A DNA stretch of 35,198 bases, from assembly GCA_036268995.1 (NCBI GenBank), contig DATATB010000171.1:1-35198 (forward strand), in the 5' to 3' direction. A program made the position numbers and the translations under genes. The stretch comes from DATATB01 sp036268995 (GTDB lineage: Bacteria; Planctomycetota; Planctomycetia; Pirellulales; PNKZ01). The notes beneath the pieces were generated by a model, which did no database searches, had not been told where the DNA came from, and was given only the letters and a program-made list of their open reading frames with translations. This document shows positions 16,101 through 24,400 of this stretch, one piece after another (the stretch's first letter is position 1; the number at the start of each line of letters is the position of its first letter).

Positions 16101-17435
16101 TTACCTGGCCCGAGCAAACCACTGACGCCAGAATTTACGCAGTTGACCGACCGCGGCCTTCCCCACCTCTTCGATCGCAGCCGTGATTCGGCTGGCGACA
16201 TTCCCTGACGGCACAGGCGCCAGCTCAAGCACCGGCGGCACCCATGGCTCGTTGACGTTCGACGCAGTGGATATGCCGCTCGAATCGCCTGCATTGGGCG
16301 GCAATGAATCCACGGCGTGCGAACTCGGACGGGAAGCACCAGGTCGCGGGGGGATGACCGCCTTTTTGATCGAAAGCGTCGCGTCGCCGTGAAGCGTATC
16401 GTTGACGGACCGGGCGCCGCGCCGAGGGATCACCAAAGCCGGTTTCGCCGACGCTTGGTGGCCGGAAGCATTGGCCAAGAAGGATTGCGATTCCGGCGTC
16501 AAATGGGCGAGCTTCAATTGTGCGGCAAACTCGCCGCAGGTTTTGTATCGATCGATCGGTTTTTTCGCGAGCGCCGTCTTCAGGACTCGATTAACCGCAG
16601 GCGCAATACCGGAAATATCATCCGGAACCGTTGACTCATGACATAATTTCAAGATGCCAGGATCGCCGACGAACGGCGGGCTTCCGGTCAGCAAAAAATA
16701 GGCCACGCACGCCAGCCCATATTGATCGGCCGCTGCTCCGGCCGGCTTGCCGGCCCATTGTTCGGGCGACATGTACAAGCAAGTTCCGCCCTGGAACCCC
16801 ACGTTAGCGGACAATCGGGCGGCCGATTCGCGAATCTCGCCTGCCACGCTGTAGTCAACGACTTGCAACGGAATTCGCTCGCGCGGCGAAAGTTGCACGA
16901 GCATGACGTTTTCCGGCTTCACGTCGCGGTGTACGACGCCCTGGCAGTGTAAATCATCGAGGCCGATGGCGGTCCATTCGATGATTTGGATCACTTCTTC
17001 GAGTTGCAGCGGCTGCTTTTGCTTCCGATATTCGGCCAGGGTCTGGCCCTGCACGTACTTCATCGAAATGAAGAAGCCAACCTGTTGATCGCATTGAATG
17101 TCGTAGAGCGGGCAAAGAAACGTTCCACGGATGCTTCGCAAGCGCGCCACGCTCTGGCGGAAGACATTCATTTCTTCCGGGATGGCAGACAACTCGGGCG
17201 GCAGGAACTTGAGCGCCACGTCCCCCTCGGACTCCGGCCCGTCGCTGACGGTGGCGAAACTATCGGCCGCAAGCCAGACATCTCCCATCCCGCCGCGCCC
17301 TAAACGCCGCTTCAAGGCGTAGCGGCCGTCCACGAGGGTCATCCCTGGCACGGGCATCTTGCGAAACGGAGCACACGCCGCTCCTGGACGCCCAGTCGCC
17401 GCGATCCGGGCAGCGTTAAATTTGTCAAAATCCAT
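16101..17435 (-). CDS. Hanks-type Ser/Thr protein kinase with DYS in place of DFG
   Basis: Cytoplasmic eukaryotic-like protein kinase of 444 aa. Kinase domain about residues 37-310: glycine loop LGRGGMGDVW (45-54), ATP-anchoring Lys in VALKF (K76), catalytic loop HRDVKPEN (169-176), metal-binding Asp in VVDYSVAGE (D194, with DYS instead of DFG), SPEQ (223-226) for APE, and DQYGLACVAYFLLTG for subdomain IX. All core catalytic residues are present, so activity is likely in spite of the altered DFG. A Ser/Pro-rich tail of about 130 residues follows, with no PASTA repeats and no clear transmembrane helix, unlike many planctomycete kinases. Located between the TIR-FHA gene (84 bp) and the GTPase gene (89 bp), it is a natural source of the phospho-signal read by the FHA domain. 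Confidence 0.9.
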   Translation of the reverse strand: MDFDKFNAARIAATGRPGAACAPFRKMPVPGMTLVDGRYALKRRLGRGGMGDVWLAADSFATVSDGPESEGDVALKFLPPELSAIPEEMNVFRQSVARLRSIRGTFLCPLYDIQCDQQVGFFISMKYVQGQTLAEYRKQKQPLQLEEVIQIIEWTAIGLDDLHCQGVVHRDVKPENVMLVQLSPRERIPLQVVDYSVAGEIRESAARLSANVGFQGGTCLYMSPEQWAGKPAGAAADQYGLACVAYFLLTGSPPFVGDPGILKLCHESTVPDDISGIAPAVNRVLKTALAKKPIDRYKTCGEFAAQLKLAHLTPESQSFLANASGHQASAKPALVIPRRGARSVNDTLHGDATLSIKKAVIPPRPGASRPSSHAVDSLPPNAGDSSGISTASNVNEPWVPPVLELAPVPSGNVASRITAAIEEVGKAAVGQLRKFWRQWFARAR

Positions 17436-17519
17436 GGCTGCCCTCGATTGATCGCCGCCGTCCCGGAATCAACCACCAGCACCGCATCTGCGCGGGGGCT
17501 TGTCGTCTCTCAGGCCCGT

Positions 17520-18764
17520 CTAAGCGCAGGGCCATTCGACTTGCACGACAGTATAGAGGTCGCTCCCGTCGACTTCAATCTTTCGGCCTGGCGCCAAGGG
17601 GACTAATTCCCGGTCCAGCAATCGTTTGCCGTCGACGCGTACCCCATCTGGTGCCAGCGATCCCAACCACAACTTTTCACCGTCTGTTAGCAAAAACGTG
17701 TCGTCCGAGCAAATGGGGGGCATTTCAAGCCGGGCTGCATGCCAAAGCACGCAGAGAACATCGTTTCCCGGCGTTGTTTCGTCCGGCCATTGCACGCGGA
17801 CCTGGCAACCGCCAATGCCTGATTTTCGCGCGATCCCTTCGGCCGCTGAATCGTTCGCGGTTGAAGCCACCTGAAAATACAACGTGGGCTGAAACAGTAG
17901 CCTTACAACTCCTCTGACTTCGTAGACGGACTCCTGCGTCGGCGGAACGAGGATTTCCTTCATGTCCTTTGACCAGGCAGTACCGTCGAACGTGGCAGGG
18001 AATCTTTCCCGAATGTCGGGGGCCCGCACATCCTTGACGATTACTCCCAAGTGGTTGCAGCTAAGCTGCAAGTGCCGACGTGAAATGTTATTCCAAGCTG
18101 CTTGCCGCTGGGGGGTAAAGGTTTCTATTTCCTCGAACCCACCAAACGGCAGATGGACATCGGCCATTCGCCCAAACGTTGCATGGGCTCCCCGACGCAC
18201 GTAAAGGGTGGCCCCCGACTCAGAGGTCAAGCCGAACGCAGTTGCGGGACTGGTGTCAAGAAACCGACTGGAGGGCCTTAACTTTTGGTTCTTGAGCTTC
18301 TGGGCGACGTCATTCACGAGATCGCCAAACTGGCGCTGCTGGTCGCGCCCCGGGCGAACTACGAAATGCTGTATTTTTCGCAGCTCATTTAAGGTGCCCG
18401 GTAAACTGTCAGGCAATTTCGGATTCTGGCCCAACAAAACCGGCATAATGATGACGTCGTCCGGGTCGTGCAAACGCCGATCAATCGCCGTCTCAACTTC
18501 CATCCGCAAAAAATCCTGCGGATCATCGAGTCGCCGGCCACCACTCTCGAGCGGCTCGTGCCAAAAATCACCAATCAGCGCCAAAAAGATAAAGCATTGC
18601 TCTAATCCGCTTTTGATTCTGTCGTCCCACGTATCGCCAACGGCCAGATTACTATCATCGAAAAACACCGCGTCCGGGCCCAAGCGGTCTACGAGCATAT
18701 CCCGAAGCTTTAAAGCCTCGGTAAATTTGTCTTTCTTGCGATATGAGATGAAAACCTTGCCCAT
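17520..18764 (-). CDS. TIR domain protein with FHA-like domain
   Basis: First gene of the cassette, 414 aa, no transmembrane helix. The N-terminal TIR domain (1-155) opens with KVFISYRKKD, has DDSNLAVGDTWDDRI as box-2 equivalent, and places a Glu (E89 in DFLRMEVETA) where bacterial TIR NADases have the catalytic Glu of the WCxxE pattern; F85 stands for Trp. An FHA-like domain follows: FGRMADVHLPF (G198-R199) and NNISRRHLQL (S228-H231), the phosphothreonine-binding GR and SxxH signatures. The last 60 residues (DGVRVDGKRL, LAPGRKIEVDG) look like the end of a second or interrupted FHA fold. Expected role: NAD+ cleavage or TIR scaffolding, gated by phosphorylation from the adjacent kinase. Coding sequence is AT-rich for this window. 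Confidence 0.85.
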   Translation of the reverse strand: MGKVFISYRKKDKFTEALKLRDMLVDRLGPDAVFFDDSNLAVGDTWDDRIKSGLEQCFIFLALIGDFWHEPLESGGRRLDDPQDFLRMEVETAIDRRLHDPDDVIIMPVLLGQNPKLPDSLPGTLNELRKIQHFVVRPGRDQQRQFGDLVNDVAQKLKNQKLRPSSRFLDTSPATAFGLTSESGATLYVRRGAHATFGRMADVHLPFGGFEEIETFTPQRQAAWNNISRRHLQLSCNHLGVIVKDVRAPDIRERFPATFDGTAWSKDMKEILVPPTQESVYEVRGVVRLLFQPTLYFQVASTANDSAAEGIARKSGIGGCQVRVQWPDETTPGNDVLCVLWHAARLEMPPICSDDTFLLTDGEKLWLGSLAPDGVRVDGKRLLDRELVPLAPGRKIEVDGSDLYTVVQVEWPCA

Positions 18765-19000
18765 CAGATCTGTCCTGGAGTGTCAATCATCCGGCGCAAA
18801 TCGTGAATTGGGATGCGCACACAAAACGAATCTCGGTCGGCGGGGATGGTTGGCGCATGATCGTGTCGTTCTATAGTCGCCGAGCGCGCGTGCCGCCGAA
18901 CATTGTAATACGCAGCGAAGTGGAAGTGCAACAAACCGGAAGCTGCGGCGCCCCCGACTTGATTTACACGTTGCCCGTTGGTGAGGTCGCTCCAAAGCGA
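18765..19000 (-). promoter_or_regulatory. Upstream region of the six-gene cassette
   Basis: This 236-bp gap lies between the LRR gene and the TIR-FHA gene, both on the minus strand, and should hold the cassette promoter. A minus-strand TATAGA-like element lies around 18868-18873, without a convincing -35 element. No gene, strong palindrome or terminator was seen. Confidence 0.3.
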
Positions 19001-19600
19001 TCAAGGCAACTGCGCCTTTTCATCCGCCGTCAGCATGTCTCGGCTGACGCAAACGGTTGTCCATTTCATTGAATCGTGCAGGCGGCTCACTCCTGCGGGA
19101 GTGACGCGCGAATGTGCCAGATTCAGCTTCGCGAGCTTCGTAAGCGGTTCGAGCTGCGGCAGGCCCGCGTCAGTGATGTTGCACTCGCTCAGCTCAAGCT
19201 CAGCGAGCTTGGTCAGCTTCGCGACCGCAGCCAGCGATTGATCTGAAATCTGGGTCCGGCTGAGGTTAAGTTCCTGGAGCTTCGGCAGCTTCGACACAAT
19301 GGAAGCCACATCGGCATCGGTCGCCGCGGTGCCGTAGAGCGAGACGGTTACAATGTCATCGAACAAATCGTTTCCGAAGTGTTCCCTCAGCCACAAGGGC
19401 TCGGGCTCGAAGGGATCGCCGTTGGGCCCGGGCAGGACGTATCCACCAAGCCTCTCGACCTCGGCCCGAGCGGCCCGCTGATTGCGCACTCGATTGGCTT
19501 GCCAGCCCAGCGGCAGCGAGAGCAGGAGCATCAGCAGCAACAGTGACCGCAGGCTCCAATTGAGCGATCGCCGAAGTGCCGTGGGAAACGCGAGCTGCAT
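19001..19600 (-). CDS. Leucine-rich-repeat protein with N-terminal membrane anchor
   Basis: A 199-aa protein. It has a basic N-terminus, a Leu-rich hydrophobic segment (WSLRSLLLLMLLLSLPLGW, about residues 14-32) that can act as an anchor, and then three to four leucine-rich repeats in the C-terminal half: LPKLQELNLSRTQISDQSL, LTKLAELELSECNITDAGL and LTKLAKLNLAHSRVTPAGV. This is the 'LxxLxxLxLxxTxITDxGL' repeat type frequent in planctomycetes. The region between (GGYVLPGPNGDPFEPEP, WLREHFGNDLFDDIVTVSL) is the standard leader of these proteins. ATG 19600 is chosen; an open extension upstream to 19819 overlaps the next gene in another frame. Probably binds protein partners on the membrane; no partner can be named. 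Confidence 0.8.
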   Translation of the reverse strand: MQLAFPTALRRSLNWSLRSLLLLMLLLSLPLGWQANRVRNQRAARAEVERLGGYVLPGPNGDPFEPEPLWLREHFGNDLFDDIVTVSLYGTAATDADVASIVSKLPKLQELNLSRTQISDQSLAAVAKLTKLAELELSECNITDAGLPQLEPLTKLAKLNLAHSRVTPAGVSRLHDSMKWTTVCVSRDMLTADEKAQLP

Positions 19601-19644
19601 GCCACCGATTATAACCGGCCGGAGCGCATCAGGGTGTCGTCTCC

Positions 19645-19860
19645 CTAGCGTTTCGGTTCGTAGCCGAAGTACGGATAGTCGTTCTCGGGCACAAAGTCTG
19701 CCGCTTGCGCCGAGGCAGACTCGATCTGCCGTGACGAAAGGCCGCCGGCAAAGGCGGGCAGCGTGACGAGGCTCAGGCCGCCAACTGCCGCGACGCGCAG
19801 GGCTGCGCGGCGCGAGCAAGGTGGCGACAAGTCGGCAGATGCGTCACGCTCGAGGGCCAT
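19645..19860 (-). CDS. Small exported protein with Tat-like signal
   Basis: A 71-aa protein beginning 4 bp after the stop of the FAD-dependent oxidoreductase on the same strand, so very likely co-transcribed. It has an SRRAALRVAAVGG segment resembling a twin-arginine signal, a hydrophobic core and an AFA cleavage-type end. Only about 30 mature residues are left, ending in DYPYFGYEPKR. It contains no known domain. It might be a small exported partner of the oxidoreductase. The tight spacing and well-formed signal argue that it is real; the Ala-rich signal alone would not. Confidence 0.6.
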   Translation of the reverse strand: MALERDASADLSPPCSRRAALRVAAVGGLSLVTLPAFAGGLSSRQIESASAQAADFVPENDYPYFGYEPKR

Positions 19861-19864
19861 GCTT

Positions 19865-21160
19865 TCAAGCCTCCGTAAAGGGGCCGGCGCCTTGGCTCGC
19901 TAGTCGCTGGCGCACGTCCACGCCGCTCAGTTGCGCGACTTCGGTCTTGGCCTTGATCGCCAGGGCCGCGGCACAGCCGGCCGCTTCGCCCAAGGCCATG
20001 GCCGTGGCCGTGACGCGCGACGAGGCGGCGGCTTCTTTGCTGGCGGAATGGCAACGCCCGGCGACCAATAGATTCGAGACCGTCTGCGGCACGAGCGTTT
20101 GATACGAAATGTCATACGGGGCCGGCTGAAAACCCGAGCCGGCGAAAGGTTTGTCGATGCTGGTCTTCTGCGGATGAATGTCCAGAAACCAGCAGCCGGT
20201 CGCGATGGCGTCGTCGTAGCGCGTCGTCTTTTTCAAGTCGTCGACGGTGAGCACGCGCTGGCCTACGATGCGGCGGCTTTCACGAATGCCGATGTACGGG
20301 CCGCTGCTGATGAAGTAGCTGTTCTCAAATCCCGGCACGCTCGCCTTCCAACGGCGGAACATGGTCCAGGCGTCCTGGCGACCCTGCATCTCGGCCCGCG
20401 TCAGGTCGGCGGCGTCTGTCGGATCTCCAGGAACGCGCGTGGCATGGATGTAAGCCTCGTCCTTGGCAAACGCAAAGATCAGCCCCGGCCCGTAGAACAT
20501 CGGCAACTCGCCGCGCTGGTTCGCTTCGATGAGGGCCTGCCGGGCCGCGGCCTTGGTCTCCTTCACGGGCGTCACGTTGCCGATGCGAAAGTGCATCGTC
20601 ATCGGCATGAGCGGCTCGAGCTTCTCGTTCGGGCAACCGGCCCAAGCGGCGATGTCGGCGTCGCCCGTGCAATCGACCACTTGCCGGGCCTCGATCCGCG
20701 TCAGCCCGTCCTTGTTCGCCACGATCACGGCGGCGACGCGACCCGACTGCACGTCGACGTCGCAGGCCATGCTGTGGTAGAGCACGCTGAGGTGGTCGCG
20801 GTCTTTTTGGATCAGGCCGTCGGCCAACAGCTTGAATTCATCGGTGTTGGGAATCAGCACCGAGCCCCAATACTTGGTCACGAGGTCTGGCCGGCAGTCA
20901 TCGATGTGTTTGGCGCCCGGCTTCGCCGCGCCGGTCGCAATGAGCAGTTCCAGGGCGATGCCTTGGACGACAAAGCGGCCCGACAGCTTGTCGATCAAGC
21001 CGTCGAAGTACGGCAGCCCTACCGTCGTGATAATGCCCCCCGAAAAGCCTGCGCGTTCGACCAGCAAGGTCTTAGCCCCGTTGCGAGCGGCAGACAGTGC
21101 GGCGGCGATGCCAGCGCAGCCACCACCGCAGATCAGGACCTCGGTTTTGATCGTTTTCAT
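19865..21160 (-). CDS. FAD-dependent oxidoreductase (FAD_oxidored family)
   Basis: Flavoprotein of 431 aa. The ATG at 21160 starts immediately before the dinucleotide-binding fold: EVLICGGGCAGIAAALSAARNG with GxGxxG at 12-17 and the acidic strand end TLLVERAGFSGG. Further family marks are VDCTGDADIAAWAG (the ATG-type flavin contact) in the middle, and SNLLVAGRCHSASKEAAASSRV, then AMALGEAAGCAAALA near the C-terminus, which close the FAD site. These proteins are abundant in planctomycetes, often beside carbohydrate or sulfatase genes; the substrate is not identifiable here. No signal peptide is present at this start. A longer open frame to 21220 lacks support. The 71-aa exported protein follows after 4 bp. 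Confidence 0.88.
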   Translation of the reverse strand: MKTIKTEVLICGGGCAGIAAALSAARNGAKTLLVERAGFSGGIITTVGLPYFDGLIDKLSGRFVVQGIALELLIATGAAKPGAKHIDDCRPDLVTKYWGSVLIPNTDEFKLLADGLIQKDRDHLSVLYHSMACDVDVQSGRVAAVIVANKDGLTRIEARQVVDCTGDADIAAWAGCPNEKLEPLMPMTMHFRIGNVTPVKETKAAARQALIEANQRGELPMFYGPGLIFAFAKDEAYIHATRVPGDPTDAADLTRAEMQGRQDAWTMFRRWKASVPGFENSYFISSGPYIGIRESRRIVGQRVLTVDDLKKTTRYDDAIATGCWFLDIHPQKTSIDKPFAGSGFQPAPYDISYQTLVPQTVSNLLVAGRCHSASKEAAASSRVTATAMALGEAAGCAAALAIKAKTEVAQLSGVDVRQRLASQGAGPFTEA

Positions 21161-21457
21161 CGTCCGCACACGCTCGTGGTTGGCTCGAAAATAAGTGCCG
21201 GAGGTTCCATTATTGTGCAATTATAACCAACTCGGAAGTCCCTGACTCCGTAGTGGAGTTATCGGCGCAGCAGGGGATGCGCCGCTGTGCCGAGAGAAAC
21301 GACCACGACGGCAAGTTTGCAATCGGGCTTAGGGCGAGCTACAACAGCTTTGAGGCTGTCGGACTGGTGGACGACGGCCCGGGGGCATCGTCATTTGAAA
21401 TCGCGCTTCAACGCTGCTGCGTATGGCCTTTCGGCAATTCTCGAATTGCCGGCAGCC

Positions 21458-24400
21458 GTGCCGACACACGCTCGCAAGGCGGCCGCGGGATCTGGTAACA
21501 ATGCGATTCGCTTGGCCCGCTCGCTCTTAACTGCCGCCGGTTGCTGGCTGCTGGCGATAACGTCTGCATCAGCGCAGCCGGAAATCAATCCGACGGGCGA
21601 TCCCAAGCTCGCCGCCACGCGCGTGTTGGCGCTCGACGCGGGCGGTCACACGGGCGGCGTTTATCGGCTGGTGCTCAACGGCTATGGCGATCAGCTCATC
21701 AGCGTCAGCTACGACAAGACGATCCGCATCTGGGACTTGCAGACGGGCGAACCGCTGCGCGTCTTGCGGCCGCCGATCGATCGTGGTGGGCACGGCGTGC
21801 TGGCCTCGGCCTCTTTGCATCCCGACGGTGATCTGCTGGCCGTCAGCGGCTATCGGGCACTGTCGCCGATCTACGATCATCGCATTCGCTTGATTTCGCT
21901 CGCCAGCGGCGAGACAGTGCGACTGCTCAAAGGGCATTTCTATTCGGTCGACGAAATCGCCTTTTCGCCCGACGGCAAGCGGCTGGCTTCGGCCAGCATG
22001 GACAGCACCGCGCGAATTTGGGACGTCGAGACGGGCGAAACCCAGCACGTGCTCAAAGGCCATACGAACATTCTGTACCGCGTGGCTTGGAGCGCGGACG
22101 GCAAGCGCGTGGTCACGGCGTCGGCTGACGGCACGGCGCGGATTTGGAACACGTCCACCGGCGCGACCGAAGTCGTTTTGCCCGGCCACCAAGGGCAGGT
22201 GCGCGCAGCAGCCTGGAGTCCCGACGGCCGCACCGTCGCCACCGGCTGCGACGATCTCACGGTGCGCTTGTTCGAACCCGACGGCAAGCTGCGGTATTCC
22301 TGGCCCGCGCGGCCCAATCAGATCACGTCGATGAGCTTTTCGCCCGACTCGTCGCGCTTGCTGTATACCTACAGCAGCAACGGTGCCAACGTGCCGCTAG
22401 GCGCCGGGGTCCTGAGCCTGGTCGACGGCCGCGAGCTGTCGCGCTTCACCGGCCACGCCAATGGTGCCATCGCCTGCACCTTTCTCCGCGACAGCAAGAC
22501 CGCGGTGACCGGCGATTCGATCGGCGGCATCTGCATCTGGGATTCGGACACCGGCCGACTGGTGCGCCGCTTGGAAAGCTTGGGCCGCAGCAAGTTCGCC
22601 GTGGGCTGGAGCCCCGACGGGCAACAGGTGGCCTGGGGCAATCTCAACGAATACTCGACCGTCACGGAGCTCGCCCCGCTCCAGCGCACGTTTTCGCTCG
22701 CGACACTCGACTTCGGCTGGCCGCCGCAAGGCAATTACATTCGGGCGCAATTCAACTGGGGGCAACACCAGATCACGCCTCAGCCGCCACGCTCGGCGAC
22801 TGTCATGCGTGGAGGCGGTGTACTGTCGACCCTAACGATGCCCGACCCGAACGATCAGCTTCGTTCGTGGAGCTTGCTGAGCGACAATCGGGCAGCGCTC
22901 GGTGGCAACACGTTGATCTATCTCTACGACGTCAATACCGGGCAGCTCAGCGGTGAGTTGGCCGACAACTGCGAATTGAACTGGTCCATGGCGCCTTCGC
23001 CCGACTCCCGCTACTTGCTCTCGGGCGGTGCCGACCAGACGCTAAGAATCTGGAAACCGGACAGCAACGAACTGCTGCTCTCGCTATTTGTGGCCGGCGA
23101 CGAGTGGATCGCCTGGACGCCGCAAGGCTACTACGCGGCTTCGCTGGGCGGCGAAAACCTGATGGGCTGGCACATCAACAACGGCCTCGAGCGCATGGCT
23201 TCGTTCTACCCGGCCGCCCGATTCCACAACTCTCTCTATCGGCCCGACGTCATCAGTCGCCTGCTTCCGGCCGGCAGTCTGCAAACGGCCCACGCCCAGG
23301 CCGATGCCGTGGCGGTGAAAGTTACGAAGCAGGTCGTGCTGCAAACGGCCCTGCCGCCCGTGGTCAAGGTTGTGATTCGTCCAGGATCGAAATCGGAATC
23401 GTCGACAATGGAAGTCCAGGCGACCGCCACGCCGGCCGGAGATAGCCCCATCACGTCGTTGCAACTGCTGGTCGACGGCCGCCCTAGCGGGCCTTCACAG
23501 CCTGTCGAGGTCGCCGCGGGCGGCAAACCTATCGCCCTCGAGCATTCCTGGAAGCTCGAGCTACCGCCGGGCGAGCACCGCGTCAGCGTGCGGGCCGACA
23601 CCGACAAGAGCTACGGCCTGGGCGACGCCGCGGCCACGGTCGCTGCGTCTGGCAAATCATCTGCCCAAGCGCCCGGCTCGTCCGCGCCCGGCTCATCCGC
23701 GCTTGGCAAGCCGCGGCCTGCCAAGTCGGCGCCCGGCAACCTGTATATCCTGTCGGTCGGCATTTCGGCCTATGAAGAAGCTGGCTTGCGATTGCCGTTG
23801 GCGACTGCCGATGCCCGGGCCGTTGCCGAGTCGCTCGCCGCGCGCGGCCGGCCGCTGTTTGGCAAGGTCGAAGTGCAAGTGCTCACCGATGCGCAGGCCA
23901 CGCGCACGGCCCTGCTGCAAGCGCTGACGTTGCTGCAAGGGGAAATGACGCTGGCCGACACGGCCGTGGTGTTCCTCTCCGTTCGGGCCGAGCAAGACGA
24001 TCAGCAACTGCCGCAATTGCTCGCCGTGAATGCCACGGCCGCCACGGCAGGACCGGCGGTCGCCATGAGCGAATTGAAGCAGATTTTCGGCGCGACGCGC
24101 GGCAAGATCGTGCTGCTGCTCGATGCCCATCCCACGTCGCATGCGCCGGGCGCACGGCCCGACGAGCATGTTCGCGGCCCCGTCGATCCGCTGATCCGCA
24201 GCTTGTTGGCCGACGATTGCGGCGTGGTCGTGCTCACCTCGGCCAGCCGGCGCGAGCTGCCGCTGGATATCGCCATTGCCGGGCGCGGTGCCGCGCCGGG
24301 GCAAGGTGCTTTTGCCCAAGCGCTGCTCGAAGCGCTGGCGGGATCGGCCGACACGAATCAAGACGGCACGGTCCATCTCCATGAGTTGGGCAGCTTCGTC

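Noticed and set aside
16101..17435. Pseudokinase interpretation
   Set aside because: DFG is DYS, but the metal-binding Asp, the VALK lysine and the HRDxKPEN loop are intact, so inactivity is not supported.
19001..21160. Extending the six-gene cassette upstream to the LRR and FAD genes
   Set aside because: A 236-bp gap, different composition and typical stand-alone planctomycete families argue that these are separate units.
20099..21226. 375-codon plus-strand frame opposite the FAD oxidoreductase
   Set aside because: Antisense shadow; no recognisable motif.
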